From: CAZXEU01 sp964639665
Lineage (GTDB): Bacteria; Bacteroidota; Rhodothermia; Rhodothermales; Bin80
DNA: 29,141 nucleotides
Direction: 5' to 3'
Assembly: GCA_964639665.1 (NCBI GenBank)
Contig: CAZXEU010000202.1
Span: 1 to 29,141 of the forward strand
Below are positions 8,180 through 16,304 of the stretch, piece by piece. A model generated the notes under the pieces. It searched no databases, was not told the origin of the DNA, and was given only the letters and a program-made list of their open reading frames with translations. Numbering within the stretch: position 1 is the stretch's first letter; each line of letters starts with the position of its first letter. The translations under genes were made by a program, and so were the position numbers.

Positions 8180-9771
8180 GGCCGGTCTTCCGTCTTGATG
8201 CGATAGACTTGCCAGGGCCCGTCCTCGAACGCCACCTCAAAGTCCGTTGAGACGAGCTCCTGATCTCGCACGAAGTACTGCGCGCCGTAGCGTCGCCAGA
8301 GCGCCTTGAGATCGGAAGCCGGAAGACGCAGGAAGGCCTGGTCGAGACTGTCCTGAATCCCGAAGTAGCCCCGGTCAGGAAGCGAGACGGGTGCGGCAGC
8401 AGTCAGGCGCTCCAGCCATTCGGCTTCCAGGCCGGGCTTAAAGGGGAACGCTTTGTAATTGATGAGAATGGCCCGGCGTGCTCTGCTTCGGAAGCCGTCC
8501 CAGGAAGGAGGCACTGCAAAGATGGCTTCTTGCGGCGTGGCGCGCCGGGCCCAGGATTCCAGCGGGGGAATGGGCTCGGCCCGCAGCCCAAGGACCGTAG
8601 GGCTTGCCAAGAGCAGTGTGGCCGACGCCAGGAAAGTAGCGGCGGACACGTAGTGTGCGTGGTCCATCACTGCGTCGCCCATAGCGCGAAGCCGCGCGGG
8701 CAATCCACGCGCTACGGCGCCGCAAAACAGCACTGCCAGGATCACTTTGGCGGTCACTGTCATCTTGAAGAGCTGCAGCTTGGCGACGGCGGAAACCGGT
8801 ATGAGTTCCGTGCACACAAAGCTGAACACGCCGGCGGCGGCAACGATGAGGAGAGTCCGCAGAACAAATCGGCGGTGGTCTGTGCGCAATTGTGTCCGGA
8901 GAAGCCGGTATCCGAAAAGACCCAGTAGACACAGAAGGCCGAAGCCTGCAGCCGAGATGCGCGTGAAGGAGGTGGGAAGGTAGTGGTGGGGCGCCCGGAA
9001 TTCGAATAGCGTGTAAAAGAGACCGGGTCCGTCCGCAGATGCCGCAGGCGCCAGCTGCTGCACGGCTATGGGCGCGAGGGCCGGCAGCGCGATGGCCGCA
9101 TACGTGAGTGCAAAGATATAGGGCGAGCGGGACCGGAAGCCGGACCAGAGCAGCAGCATGCCTATGAGCATGGCAGCTTGCAGCCCTACCAGGGCCTGGA
9201 GCCACGTGGCAAGTCCGGCCAGCACGGCGCTGTGGACGGTGCGGCCGCGCACGAAAAGCACCAGGCTCCAAAGCACCAGGCTCCAGGCTGCCACGCTCGG
9301 AGTCAGCATGGAGGCGACGAGGTCGTTGCCCCCAAGCGTGAATTTCGGCGTAAGCAGCATCACGACCAAAACGCTTGCGGCGGCAGCTACCTTGTCCCTC
9401 AGCAGTTCGTGGGCGAGCGCATAGATTGCGCAGGCACTGGCAGCCCAGGATGCCAGAAAGACCAAAAGGAAGGCACCGTGCACACCCAGAATCTTGGCGA
9501 TCGGAAAAATGAGCCAGACAAAGCCCGTTCTCGGACCGAATGAGCTGGTCTGGTACGTAACAAACCAGTCTGCGGTGAATAGCGAGGCGTCAAGCAGTTG
9601 CAGCAGATAAGGAATGACCTCGTCCTGGTCGCTGAATCCGAAGCCGTAGTCTCTTCGCAACAGGAAGATCAGAAGCGACGCCACCGGAACGAAAAACGGA
9701 ATTCCCTGGCGGAGGGCTCCAAACCGGCGATGGATTTCCGCAAGATGACCTGCGTGTAGGTGCTGGGTCAT
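8176..9771 (-). CDS. Polytopic membrane protein with DUF6798-like C-terminal domain (GT-C-like)
   Basis: A 531-residue protein with about ten or more transmembrane segments (residues 25 to about 400) followed by a soluble C-terminal part. The early SDQDEVIPYLLQLLDASLF carries acidic residues in the first periplasmic loop, as in GT-C-fold glycosyltransferases. The later TPQEAIFAVPPSWDGFR and RRAILINYKAFPF resemble the DUF6798 domain found at the end of such proteins. The function is unproven. Transfer or sensing of polyprenyl-linked sugars fits its place between a flippase (TTGA overlap) and a FemAB-like gene (ATGA overlap). Confidence 0.7.
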   Translation of the reverse strand: MTQHLHAGHLAEIHRRFGALRQGIPFFVPVASLLIFLLRRDYGFGFSDQDEVIPYLLQLLDASLFTADWFVTYQTSSFGPRTGFVWLIFPIAKILGVHGAFLLVFLASWAASACAIYALAHELLRDKVAAAASVLVVMLLTPKFTLGGNDLVASMLTPSVAAWSLVLWSLVLFVRGRTVHSAVLAGLATWLQALVGLQAAMLIGMLLLWSGFRSRSPYIFALTYAAIALPALAPIAVQQLAPAASADGPGLFYTLFEFRAPHHYLPTSFTRISAAGFGLLCLLGLFGYRLLRTQLRTDHRRFVLRTLLIVAAAGVFSFVCTELIPVSAVAKLQLFKMTVTAKVILAVLFCGAVARGLPARLRAMGDAVMDHAHYVSAATFLASATLLLASPTVLGLRAEPIPPLESWARRATPQEAIFAVPPSWDGFRSRARRAILINYKAFPFKPGLEAEWLERLTAAAPVSLPDRGYFGIQDSLDQAFLRLPASDLKALWRRYGAQYFVRDQELVSTDFEVAFEDGPWQVYRIKTEDRP

Positions 9772-10715
9772 GTTCCGGCTTTGCTGCGGCCAAGTATGGA
9801 AGCCCGGTATTCCAGTCGGTAATAGGGCGTCAGTCGCGGACCGAAATGCCGCTTGAACTCCGCTATGGACGGCGTGTTGGCGCCCACGAAGTCGAACCGG
9901 ACCACTCCGCTAGTGGCCAGCGTCTGCAGCGCCCGTCCCACCAGCACGGTCATGGCGTGGCCCCGCTGACTGCCTGCGATCCAGTAATGGGCCGTTTGGC
10001 CGTCGTGCAAAATGGCGAGTCCCCCTTCAAGTTGTCCGTCGCGGCGCGCGGTAAACAGCCGGACGCAGCCGGATGCCCGTAGCCGATTTACGAGGCGCGT
10101 CAGCGCTTCCGGTTCCGCGGGCAGGCGACGCCCGTGGCGGGCGTAGCTCTGCCGGCAGCAGCGCACGATGTCGGATGCACTGTCCGAGTCTTCCTCGATG
10201 CGGTAGGCGTGAGCGTGTTTCTTGTAGGCTCGGCGCGTGGCTTCGGACCATGCAGCCGTCCCAGCCTTCGGGCAAAGACGGTACGTGAACAGGGGCCGGA
10301 CATCCCAGCCGCGCCACTGGGCGGGCCGGGGATCCCGCAGCGAAACGAGAAGCAGAAGGCGCCTGTAGTGCGGCTCCACCGCGGACAGCAGCGCCTCAAG
10401 CGGCGAGCGCCGCTGATGGATAGCCGCTTCGTCGCAAGACTGGCGCAGGAGCATGCACGAGTACTGCGCAAAGGGAACGGGCCGCGAGTTCCGGAATGCT
10501 CCCTTGCCGCGGTACAGCACAATGATGCCGGCCTCGTCCCGTCCTTTCGCCTGGACGAGATGCATTCTGCTCTGCATGCCGAATGCCGCCGCGGAATCCT
10601 CGGCAAATGCCAGAGACGTGAACGCGGAGCGCTGCGGCGAGCCCTTCCACAGACCGTTCCAGCGCGCACGTGCATCGCTGTCAGTCAAAGGATACGCGCC
10701 CGATTCGAACTCCAC
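9768..10715 (-). CDS. FemAB/GNAT-like acyltransferase (Acetyltransf_6 type)
   Basis: A 315-residue soluble protein. The second half (about residues 165-300) reads as a GNAT fold of the FemAB/BioF2-like type: AYKKHAHAYRIEE, VRLFTARRDGQLEGGLAILHDGQTAHYW, and a final FDFVGANTPSIAEFKRHFGPRL, which matches the typical end of this family. Relatives attach amino acids or acyl groups to peptidoglycan precursors or surface sugars. It starts at GTG, four bases after the hslU stop, and its own stop overlaps the next start as ATGA. The substrate is unknown; its neighbours suggest modification of a surface glycan. Confidence 0.72.
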   Translation of the reverse strand: MEFESGAYPLTDSDARARWNGLWKGSPQRSAFTSLAFAEDSAAAFGMQSRMHLVQAKGRDEAGIIVLYRGKGAFRNSRPVPFAQYSCMLLRQSCDEAAIHQRRSPLEALLSAVEPHYRRLLLLVSLRDPRPAQWRGWDVRPLFTYRLCPKAGTAAWSEATRRAYKKHAHAYRIEEDSDSASDIVRCCRQSYARHGRRLPAEPEALTRLVNRLRASGCVRLFTARRDGQLEGGLAILHDGQTAHYWIAGSQRGHAMTVLVGRALQTLATSGVVRFDFVGANTPSIAEFKRHFGPRLTPYYRLEYRASILGRSKAGT

Positions 10716-10719
10716 GCCG

Positions 10720-12096
10720 TTACAGGATGTACTGGCTCAGGTCGCGGTTCTCGACAATGTCCTGCAGCTTCCGATCGACGGTGGCGCCGTCGATCCTGAG
10801 ATGTTCGGGCCCGCTGCCATCGGCCTCGAACAGGATGTCCTCAAGCAGCGTCGTGAGAATGGTATGGAGGCGTCTCGCCCCTATGTTCTCCACGTCGCTG
10901 TTAACCTGCGCCGCTGTGCGGGCAATCCGGCGGACCGCATCATCCGTGAATTCTATGGCCACGCTCTCGCTGGCCAGCAGCGCTTCGTACTGCTTCAGCA
11001 GGGCATTTCTGGGCTGCGTAAGGATGAGATAGAAATCCTCTTCCGAAAGGCTCCGCAGTTCTACACGGATAGGGAAGCGACCCTGCAGCTCCGGGATCAG
11101 GTCGCTGGGCTTGGCCACGTGGAAGGCGCCGCTGGCAATGAAGAGGATGTGGTCCGTGCGAACCATGCCGTACTTGGTGGTGACGTTTGAGCCCTCCACA
11201 ATGGGAAGCAGGTCTCGCTGCACGCCCTCTCGCGAGACATCGGGGCCGCTGCGGCCGCCCGCACTGCGGCTTGCCACCTTGTCGATCTCGTCGATGAATA
11301 CAATCCCGGTCTGCTGTACACGGTCAAGGGCCTCGCCCGTGACCTTGTCCATGTCAATCAGCTTCTGAGCCTCCTCTTTGGCAAGCAGCTCAAGGGCGTC
11401 TGCCACCGCGACTCGCCGCTTCTTTCTGCGGCGCCCGCCCATGTTGCCAAAGAGCTCCTGGATGTTCATGCCCATCTCTTCCAGTCCCATTGGCCCGAAG
11501 ACCTGCAGCATGGGGGCACCGTCGGAGGCCACTTCTATTTCTACTTCGCGCTCGTCCAGCTTGCCGCTTCGCAGCATGGCGCGGAAGCGGTCCCTGGTAC
11601 GCATCCTGCGTGCTTCGCCATCGGCGCCTGAGAGGCTGTCGTCCTCGGGGCCCGCCGCCGCCACGGCCGTCACCGGAGTCTCGGGCAGCAGCAGTTCCAG
11701 CACACGGTCCTCGGCAAGCTCCCTGGCACGGCCCGTGACCCGGTCCTGGTGCTCTTCCCGCACCATGTTTACAGCAATATCCGCAAGGTCCCGGATCATG
11801 CTGTCCACGTCCCTTCCAACATAGCCCACTTCGGTGAATTTGGTAGCCTCGACCTTGATGAAGGGCGCATGCGCCAGACGGGCAAGCCTGCGGGCAATCT
11901 CGGTCTTGCCCACGCCTGTAGGACCGATCATAACGATGTTGCTCGGCATGATTTCCTCGCGCATGGCCTCCGGCGCATTCCTGCGACGCCAGCGGTTTCG
12001 CAGGGCAATGGCGACCGTACGCTTGGCGTCGGTTTGCCCGATGACATAGTGATCCAGCTCCGCGACGATTTCGCGAGGCGTCAATTCGGCAGCCAT
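10720..12096 (-). CDS. hslU: ATP-dependent protease ATPase subunit HslU (ClpY)
   Basis: A 458-residue AAA+ unfoldase of normal length. Walker A is GPTGVGKT (58-65), the pore loop is GYVG (91-94), Walker B is IVFIDE (265-270) and ELQGRFPIRVEL carries the arginine-finger region. The intermediate I-domain lies at about 110-230. The C-terminal DLSQYIL is the tail that inserts into HslV and activates it, so it should pair with the hslV at 13226-13795. Unusually, another gene lies between the two subunits. The FemAB-like gene begins four bases after its stop. Confidence 0.97.
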   Translation of the reverse strand: MAAELTPREIVAELDHYVIGQTDAKRTVAIALRNRWRRRNAPEAMREEIMPSNIVMIGPTGVGKTEIARRLARLAHAPFIKVEATKFTEVGYVGRDVDSMIRDLADIAVNMVREEHQDRVTGRARELAEDRVLELLLPETPVTAVAAAGPEDDSLSGADGEARRMRTRDRFRAMLRSGKLDEREVEIEVASDGAPMLQVFGPMGLEEMGMNIQELFGNMGGRRRKKRRVAVADALELLAKEEAQKLIDMDKVTGEALDRVQQTGIVFIDEIDKVASRSAGGRSGPDVSREGVQRDLLPIVEGSNVTTKYGMVRTDHILFIASGAFHVAKPSDLIPELQGRFPIRVELRSLSEEDFYLILTQPRNALLKQYEALLASESVAIEFTDDAVRRIARTAAQVNSDVENIGARRLHTILTTLLEDILFEADGSGPEHLRIDGATVDRKLQDIVENRDLSQYIL

Positions 12097-12123
12097 AAAG
12101 TCAAATGTCTTGAATCTGTGCGC

Positions 12124-13176
12124 CTAGTAGCGCATACCGTCCTCATCTCCATGGCCACCGGGCGCATCCTCCTCATACCCCTCCTCTTCGTATCCGTCCT
12201 GGTATTTTTCAAACTCCCCCGCGTCGTACTCCTCGTCATTCTCCGTGGCATACAGAATTCCGTAATCATCTTCGCTTTCGGCCGGGTATGTGTCGCCCCT
12301 GATGGCTACCACGTCCGGATGCTCGGAATCGATCAGCAGCACCGTGTAGTCGTAGGGGAAGCCTCGACGTTTCTCTAACCACACAGCTCCGGCGTTCTCG
12401 ATCTCGCTGATGAGCGACTTGGGGTCGTACTCGCTGTCGTCCAGAATCTCGGACAGCTTGCGCAGGCAGGGCGTCAGGTAGATTTCATTGTAGTGGCCGA
12501 AATGCTCGTCTATTATCTCCAGAGCCTGGAGCGCGCCTTCGTGCGTTAGTGACCGGTATTCGACGTCTTCGGTCCGGCTTGCCGCCCGTTCGGGACGGTC
12601 AGCCGGCGTCGTGCGAGGCGCGGCCTGGGGCGCGGCAACGGTGCGCCGGCTGGATTCGCTCAGCAGCGTATGGGCATTCAGAAACAGGTCCTCGTCTACA
12701 TGCGAGCCCGTTGTCTCCGGACGCTTGAAGGTTAGAACCAGCGCTCTTGAGCCGTTGCGGAGGCAGTGTTGCACCAGCGGGAGGTAATGGCGGTCTCCCG
12801 ACACGATGGCCAGCGTGGTCACGTCGCTGCGCGTGTAGAGGGTTTCGACGGCATCCACGGTAAGCTGGATTTCTGCGGCATTGCGCTGCATGGAGGCCGG
12901 CACGAAGCGTGGCTCGACGCCGTGCAAATAGAGTCCCCGCTGGACCTGCTGACCGCCGCCCTGCATTTCGGAGAAATCCGCGTATGCAGCCGCCATGACG
13001 GTGGAGGTGCGCAATTGCTCCATGAGGTGGCGCTTGAGTGCCTGCAGCAGCTCCGAGATTACGTGGTCGGGCCGCATACGCGTACCCGTTCGACCATACA
13101 AATGACTGAACAGATTTTCGTAGTCGACAAATACTGCCGCGCGGTTCGGTGCCTTTGCGGATTTTGAGAAATGCAT
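12124..13176 (-). CDS. NYN-domain protein (predicted RNase) with LOTUS-like region and acidic tail
   Basis: A 350-residue protein. The N-terminal 165 residues are a NYN/LabA-type PIN-like domain. AVFVDYENLF gives D18 and N21, a central AAEIQLTVDAV supplies the middle acid, and TLAIVSGDRHYLPLV supplies the last acid of the metal-binding cluster. A linker rich in Arg and Ala (about 175-205) leads to a 90-residue helical region that reads like a small winged helix of the OST-HTH/LOTUS type. The last 50 residues are strongly acidic (for example YEEEGYEED). NYN proteins with LOTUS domains are predicted RNA-binding nucleases. ATG 13176 is chosen; a TTG at 13206 would add ten residues, and neither has a clear ribosome site. 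It lies between hslV and hslU. Confidence 0.8.
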   Translation of the reverse strand: MHFSKSAKAPNRAAVFVDYENLFSHLYGRTGTRMRPDHVISELLQALKRHLMEQLRTSTVMAAAYADFSEMQGGGQQVQRGLYLHGVEPRFVPASMQRNAAEIQLTVDAVETLYTRSDVTTLAIVSGDRHYLPLVQHCLRNGSRALVLTFKRPETTGSHVDEDLFLNAHTLLSESSRRTVAAPQAAPRTTPADRPERAASRTEDVEYRSLTHEGALQALEIIDEHFGHYNEIYLTPCLRKLSEILDDSEYDPKSLISEIENAGAVWLEKRRGFPYDYTVLLIDSEHPDVVAIRGDTYPAESEDDYGILYATENDEEYDAGEFEKYQDGYEEEGYEEDAPGGHGDEDGMRY

Positions 13177-13225
13177 GGATGTAACCGTGCCGGGTGAACG
13201 AAGCAATCAGTAACGGTCCCGGTCC

Positions 13226-13795
13226 CTAATTCTGGGGCGAGTCCTCTATTTCGAGTACCGTGGTATGGCTATTTGTGTAAACGCATATCTCCGCAGCCAC
13301 GGAAAGGGCCTCTTCCACTATCTGCCGGGCGGACAGGTTGCCGGCATGCAGCAATAGCGCTCGAGCCGCCGCGAGTGCAAAGGGTCCTCCCGATCCTATG
13401 GCAATTACGTTGTCGTCCGGCTCGAGGACGTCCCCGCTGCCGCTTATTAGTAGCAGTTTGCCCGGCGCCGCCACGGCGAGGAGCGCCTCAAGCCGCCGCA
13501 AATACCGGTCCGTTCGCCAGTCCTTTGCCAGTTCAACTGCGGATCTCATTACGTTGCCCGCATACTGCTGTAGCTTTTCTTCAAATCGTTCAAACAGTGT
13601 GAATGCATCCGCCGTAGCGCCGGCAAAACCGGCAAGAATGCTTCCGTTAAACAACGTGCGCACCTTCTTGGCACGATGCTTCATGACGGTTGTGCCAATC
13701 GTGGCCTGTCCGTCTGAGCCCAGCACAACCTTGCCCGACTTTCGCACACCAACGACCGTCGTTGCATGCAAAAGTGGTGACGCCGACTGATTCAT
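13226..13795 (-). CDS. hslV: ATP-dependent protease proteolytic subunit HslV (ClpQ)
   Basis: A 189-residue proteasome-type peptidase. The mature start is recognisable as TTVVGVRKSGKVVLGSDGQATIG, which aligns with the E. coli enzyme beginning at its catalytic Thr1. Later matches are GFAGATADAFTLFERFE, ELAKDWRTDR and AIGSGGPFALAAARALL. Here the predicted catalytic threonine is residue 12, after HA, so about eleven residues must be removed, unlike the E. coli form, where only Met is lost. A start further in is possible (TTG at codon 9). HslV forms the double hexameric core that HslU feeds. Confidence 0.96.
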   Translation of the reverse strand: MNQSASPLLHATTVVGVRKSGKVVLGSDGQATIGTTVMKHRAKKVRTLFNGSILAGFAGATADAFTLFERFEEKLQQYAGNVMRSAVELAKDWRTDRYLRRLEALLAVAAPGKLLLISGSGDVLEPDDNVIAIGSGGPFALAAARALLLHAGNLSARQIVEEALSVAAEICVYTNSHTTVLEIEDSPQN

Positions 13796-13982
13796 TTATC
13801 AAAAATATCCAAATCAATCAATGCCTACGTAACGTGGAGGCCACGGTTGTGTTCCTGTTCGGGCCCGCCGTAGCACGGTGCAATTCGAGCGAGGGAGGAC
13901 GCAAACAGGGCTGCCGCAATGGGAGCGGCCTCAGCCTCGGAGGGGCATTCTTGCGAAGAAGACCGGCCGGCTCTAGAGCAGG
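13796..13982 (-). promoter_or_regulatory. Probable promoter region of the hslV run
   Basis: This 187-base gap lies between the hslV start and the stop of dacB, both on the minus strand. It turns AT-rich only in the last 30 bases before hslV. There the minus strand reads TATTTTTG (13800-13807), a perfect match to the Bacteroidota -7 element TAnnTTTG, four bases before the ATG. No partner TTG was found at the expected 19-21 base distance. If it is used, the mRNA would have almost no leader. No Shine-Dalgarno site is present. No small gene or RNA was seen in the rest of the gap. Confidence 0.25.
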
Positions 13983-15464
13983 TTACCGCGAAGAATGCGA
14001 GCCCAGGATCGTAACAACCGCGTCCTGCGCCGACCGCACAAGGGCAGACCGCGTCGTGTAATGGTTGCAGACCAGCGCAAAGGCAATCAGCCGGCCATCA
14101 CCGGTCCTCACGAAGCCGCTCAGGGCGCTCACGCTTCCCAGGGACCCGGTCTTGGCCATGACCTCCGGCGTGCCTCCCCGGAATCGGTATTCAAGCGTGC
14201 CGTCCCGGCCCCCGACAGCAAGGGAATTCATGAATGCGATCCGGACTCCGCGGCTCTCGTGATGGGCCATGAAGCGGAGCAGGTCCGTTGCCATTCGCGG
14301 CGTAACGAGGTTCTTCCTCGACAGCCCGGAGCCATCCACGAGCTGTATGCGGCTGGTGTCGATACCGGCTTCCGCGAAAACGGCCTTCGCCAGCTCGTGA
14401 CCGCTCTTAGCCGTTCCGACGTCGCCGCCTTCCGCTCCCAGGGTGCGCAGCACCTGTTCGGCCCACAAATTGTTGCTTTCCTTGTTGATTTCGCTTGCCA
14501 GTTCCGTCAGCGGTGCCGATGTATGGCGAGCTACGATCCGGAGATCCGGGCGGTCATAATCCGGTTTGTCAGCCAGGTCGTCGACGTCCACCGGCATGCC
14601 GTCCACGGCGATGCCTTCCGTTCGTAGCACATCCATTAGGACGTGCACAGAAAAGAGCGTTGGATTGTGCACGCTAAGCTCCTCCTCTTCGGCTCTGTTG
14701 GCCGGTACTTCGGAGGTTACTTCGAATCGGTTGGTGCCCGGTACTCTTTCGTAGCCCTCGACAAGGCCAGAGCCTCGGGGGACGGTAATGCTGTGATTGG
14801 AAATAGCGACGTAGTCCGTATTGTCCGGCTGCCAGGAAACCGTTCCAGGGCTACCCTGCCGGGTCGGATCTATGCGTAGCTTCACCACATTGCCGTGGAA
14901 GGAAAGGCCGCTGATTTCGGCGGCATAACCGTATTGCAAATCGTCCCAGCTCCAGCTTTCCCCCAGGGGCACATCATCGAAGACATCGTCGTCGCCAACA
15001 ATGTTGCCGGCAATGTGCCGTATGCCGAGTGCGCGAAGTGAATCGGCCCAGGCACGGAACGTGGCGAGGGCACCGACTTCCGGCCCGCCATCTCCGAAGG
15101 AAGGATCTCCGGCTCCGCGGATAATCAGATCGCCCCGGAGCGTGTTGTCCTCCATCGGGCCTGACGCGTACAACCGCGTGCGGTACGTAAAGGACGGACC
15201 GAGCACATGCAGGGCAGCGGCCGTGGTGAAGAGTTTCGTAACCGATGCCGGCACGAAACTCCGGTCGGCATTCATCTCGTACAGGACCTGCCCGGTTTCC
15301 GCATCGACCGCCAGGGCACCCCACCAGGCATTCGCCAGCGGCGTCGAAAGGAGCACGTCCTCAATGGCTGCTGCCAGCACAGGATCCGTTTGGGATTCGG
15401 CAGGCTGTACGGCCAGCCCGGATCCGGCAACCAGAAGCGCAAGGCACCAATTCCGACAGGTCAC
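13983..15464 (-). CDS. dacB: D-alanyl-D-alanine carboxypeptidase/endopeptidase, PBP4 type (S13)
   Basis: A 493-residue periplasmic penicillin-binding protein. The signal peptide ends near AES-Q (about residue 24). All three active-site motifs are present: S74-V-T-K77, S330-N-N332 and K438-T-G440, with the large S13 insert between the first two. PBP4-type enzymes trim D-Ala from stem peptides and cut cross-links. The GTG start overlaps the mreC stop as GTGA, so synthesis should be coupled to the elongasome genes. This placement suggests a role in side-wall remodelling. Confidence 0.95.
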   Translation of the reverse strand: MTCRNWCLALLVAGSGLAVQPAESQTDPVLAAAIEDVLLSTPLANAWWGALAVDAETGQVLYEMNADRSFVPASVTKLFTTAAALHVLGPSFTYRTRLYASGPMEDNTLRGDLIIRGAGDPSFGDGGPEVGALATFRAWADSLRALGIRHIAGNIVGDDDVFDDVPLGESWSWDDLQYGYAAEISGLSFHGNVVKLRIDPTRQGSPGTVSWQPDNTDYVAISNHSITVPRGSGLVEGYERVPGTNRFEVTSEVPANRAEEEELSVHNPTLFSVHVLMDVLRTEGIAVDGMPVDVDDLADKPDYDRPDLRIVARHTSAPLTELASEINKESNNLWAEQVLRTLGAEGGDVGTAKSGHELAKAVFAEAGIDTSRIQLVDGSGLSRKNLVTPRMATDLLRFMAHHESRGVRIAFMNSLAVGGRDGTLEYRFRGGTPEVMAKTGSLGSVSALSGFVRTGDGRLIAFALVCNHYTTRSALVRSAQDAVVTILGSHSSR

Positions 15465-16282
15465 GGCAGCGGGAGCTCCTCCAAGCTCCTGCGCTCCGCA
15501 TCCACCATATGAAAGAGTACGAACGCGTGCTGAATTGCCGGCAGCGACACGGCGGGGGTTACCGTGATGGCGTAGGAGTTCTCTCCCGGACTAGTTGCAA
15601 CTGAAGCAATGCTTCCTACTGTGAATCCGGGCGGAAAAATGCCGCTTTCCTGGCTCGTCACTACTGTCTGTCCGATCTCCACGGCTTCCGTTTTGACGAC
15701 ACCGTACAATGCCAGGGATTCCGAACTGGTGCCAGGCCAGTTTATCATGCCGACTGCGAGATTGGGCAGAATCTTGGCGGGAACGTAAAACTCGGTGTTG
15801 AGAAAGGGCATTACGCGGCTGTAGTGCTCGGTTACCGCCACGACACGGCCGACGACTCCGTGCTCCGAGACGACGGGCATGTCAATGTCAACGCCGCTGG
15901 TGCGGCCCACGTCAAGCGTCAGGAAGTTGTGCAGGCCGAAAATATCCTTGGTCACCACGCGGGCAGCCACCATTTCGTACGGCGCGGACCGCTGAAATCC
16001 CAGAGCGCCCGCCAAGCGCTCGTTTTCCACGCCGGCTTCCCGCAGCAGCAACACCTGGCTGCTCAGTTCGACGTTTTCGCGGCGAAGAGCGCGGTTGTCG
16101 CTTTGGGCCCGCAGGAAATGTCCGGCCCAGGCGATGCGCTGCTCCACTGCGCCCGTAAGCGTGAGAGAGGCTTTGCGCAGACCGTACAGGACGGGATCAT
16201 TACTGGATATCATGAGCACGAAGGCGACCATCAGCACGCCGAAAAGAAGGAGCCAGTCCCGTATTCGCAGCCAGAATCGCAC
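15461..16282 (-). CDS. mreC: Rod-shape-determining protein MreC
   Basis: A 273-residue bitopic protein. It has a short basic N-terminus, one transmembrane helix (about 11-27), a helical coiled coil (about 55-95, including the RRENVELSSQVLLLREAGVE stretch), then the paired beta-barrel domain with VGRTSGVDIDMPV and HGVVGRVVAV, typical of MreC. It links cytoplasmic MreB to the periplasmic wall synthases. The GTG start has a very strong ribosome site, GGGGGTGAT, six bases upstream (minus strand, about 16289-16297). It lies 22 bases after mreB. mreD does not follow; dacB does. Confidence 0.94.
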   Translation of the reverse strand: MRFWLRIRDWLLLFGVLMVAFVLMISSNDPVLYGLRKASLTLTGAVEQRIAWAGHFLRAQSDNRALRRENVELSSQVLLLREAGVENERLAGALGFQRSAPYEMVAARVVTKDIFGLHNFLTLDVGRTSGVDIDMPVVSEHGVVGRVVAVTEHYSRVMPFLNTEFYVPAKILPNLAVGMINWPGTSSESLALYGVVKTEAVEIGQTVVTSQESGIFPPGFTVGSIASVATSPGENSYAITVTPAVSLPAIQHAFVLFHMVDAERRSLEELPLP

Positions 16283-16304
16283 GTGACGATCACCCCCCGG
16301 ACCC

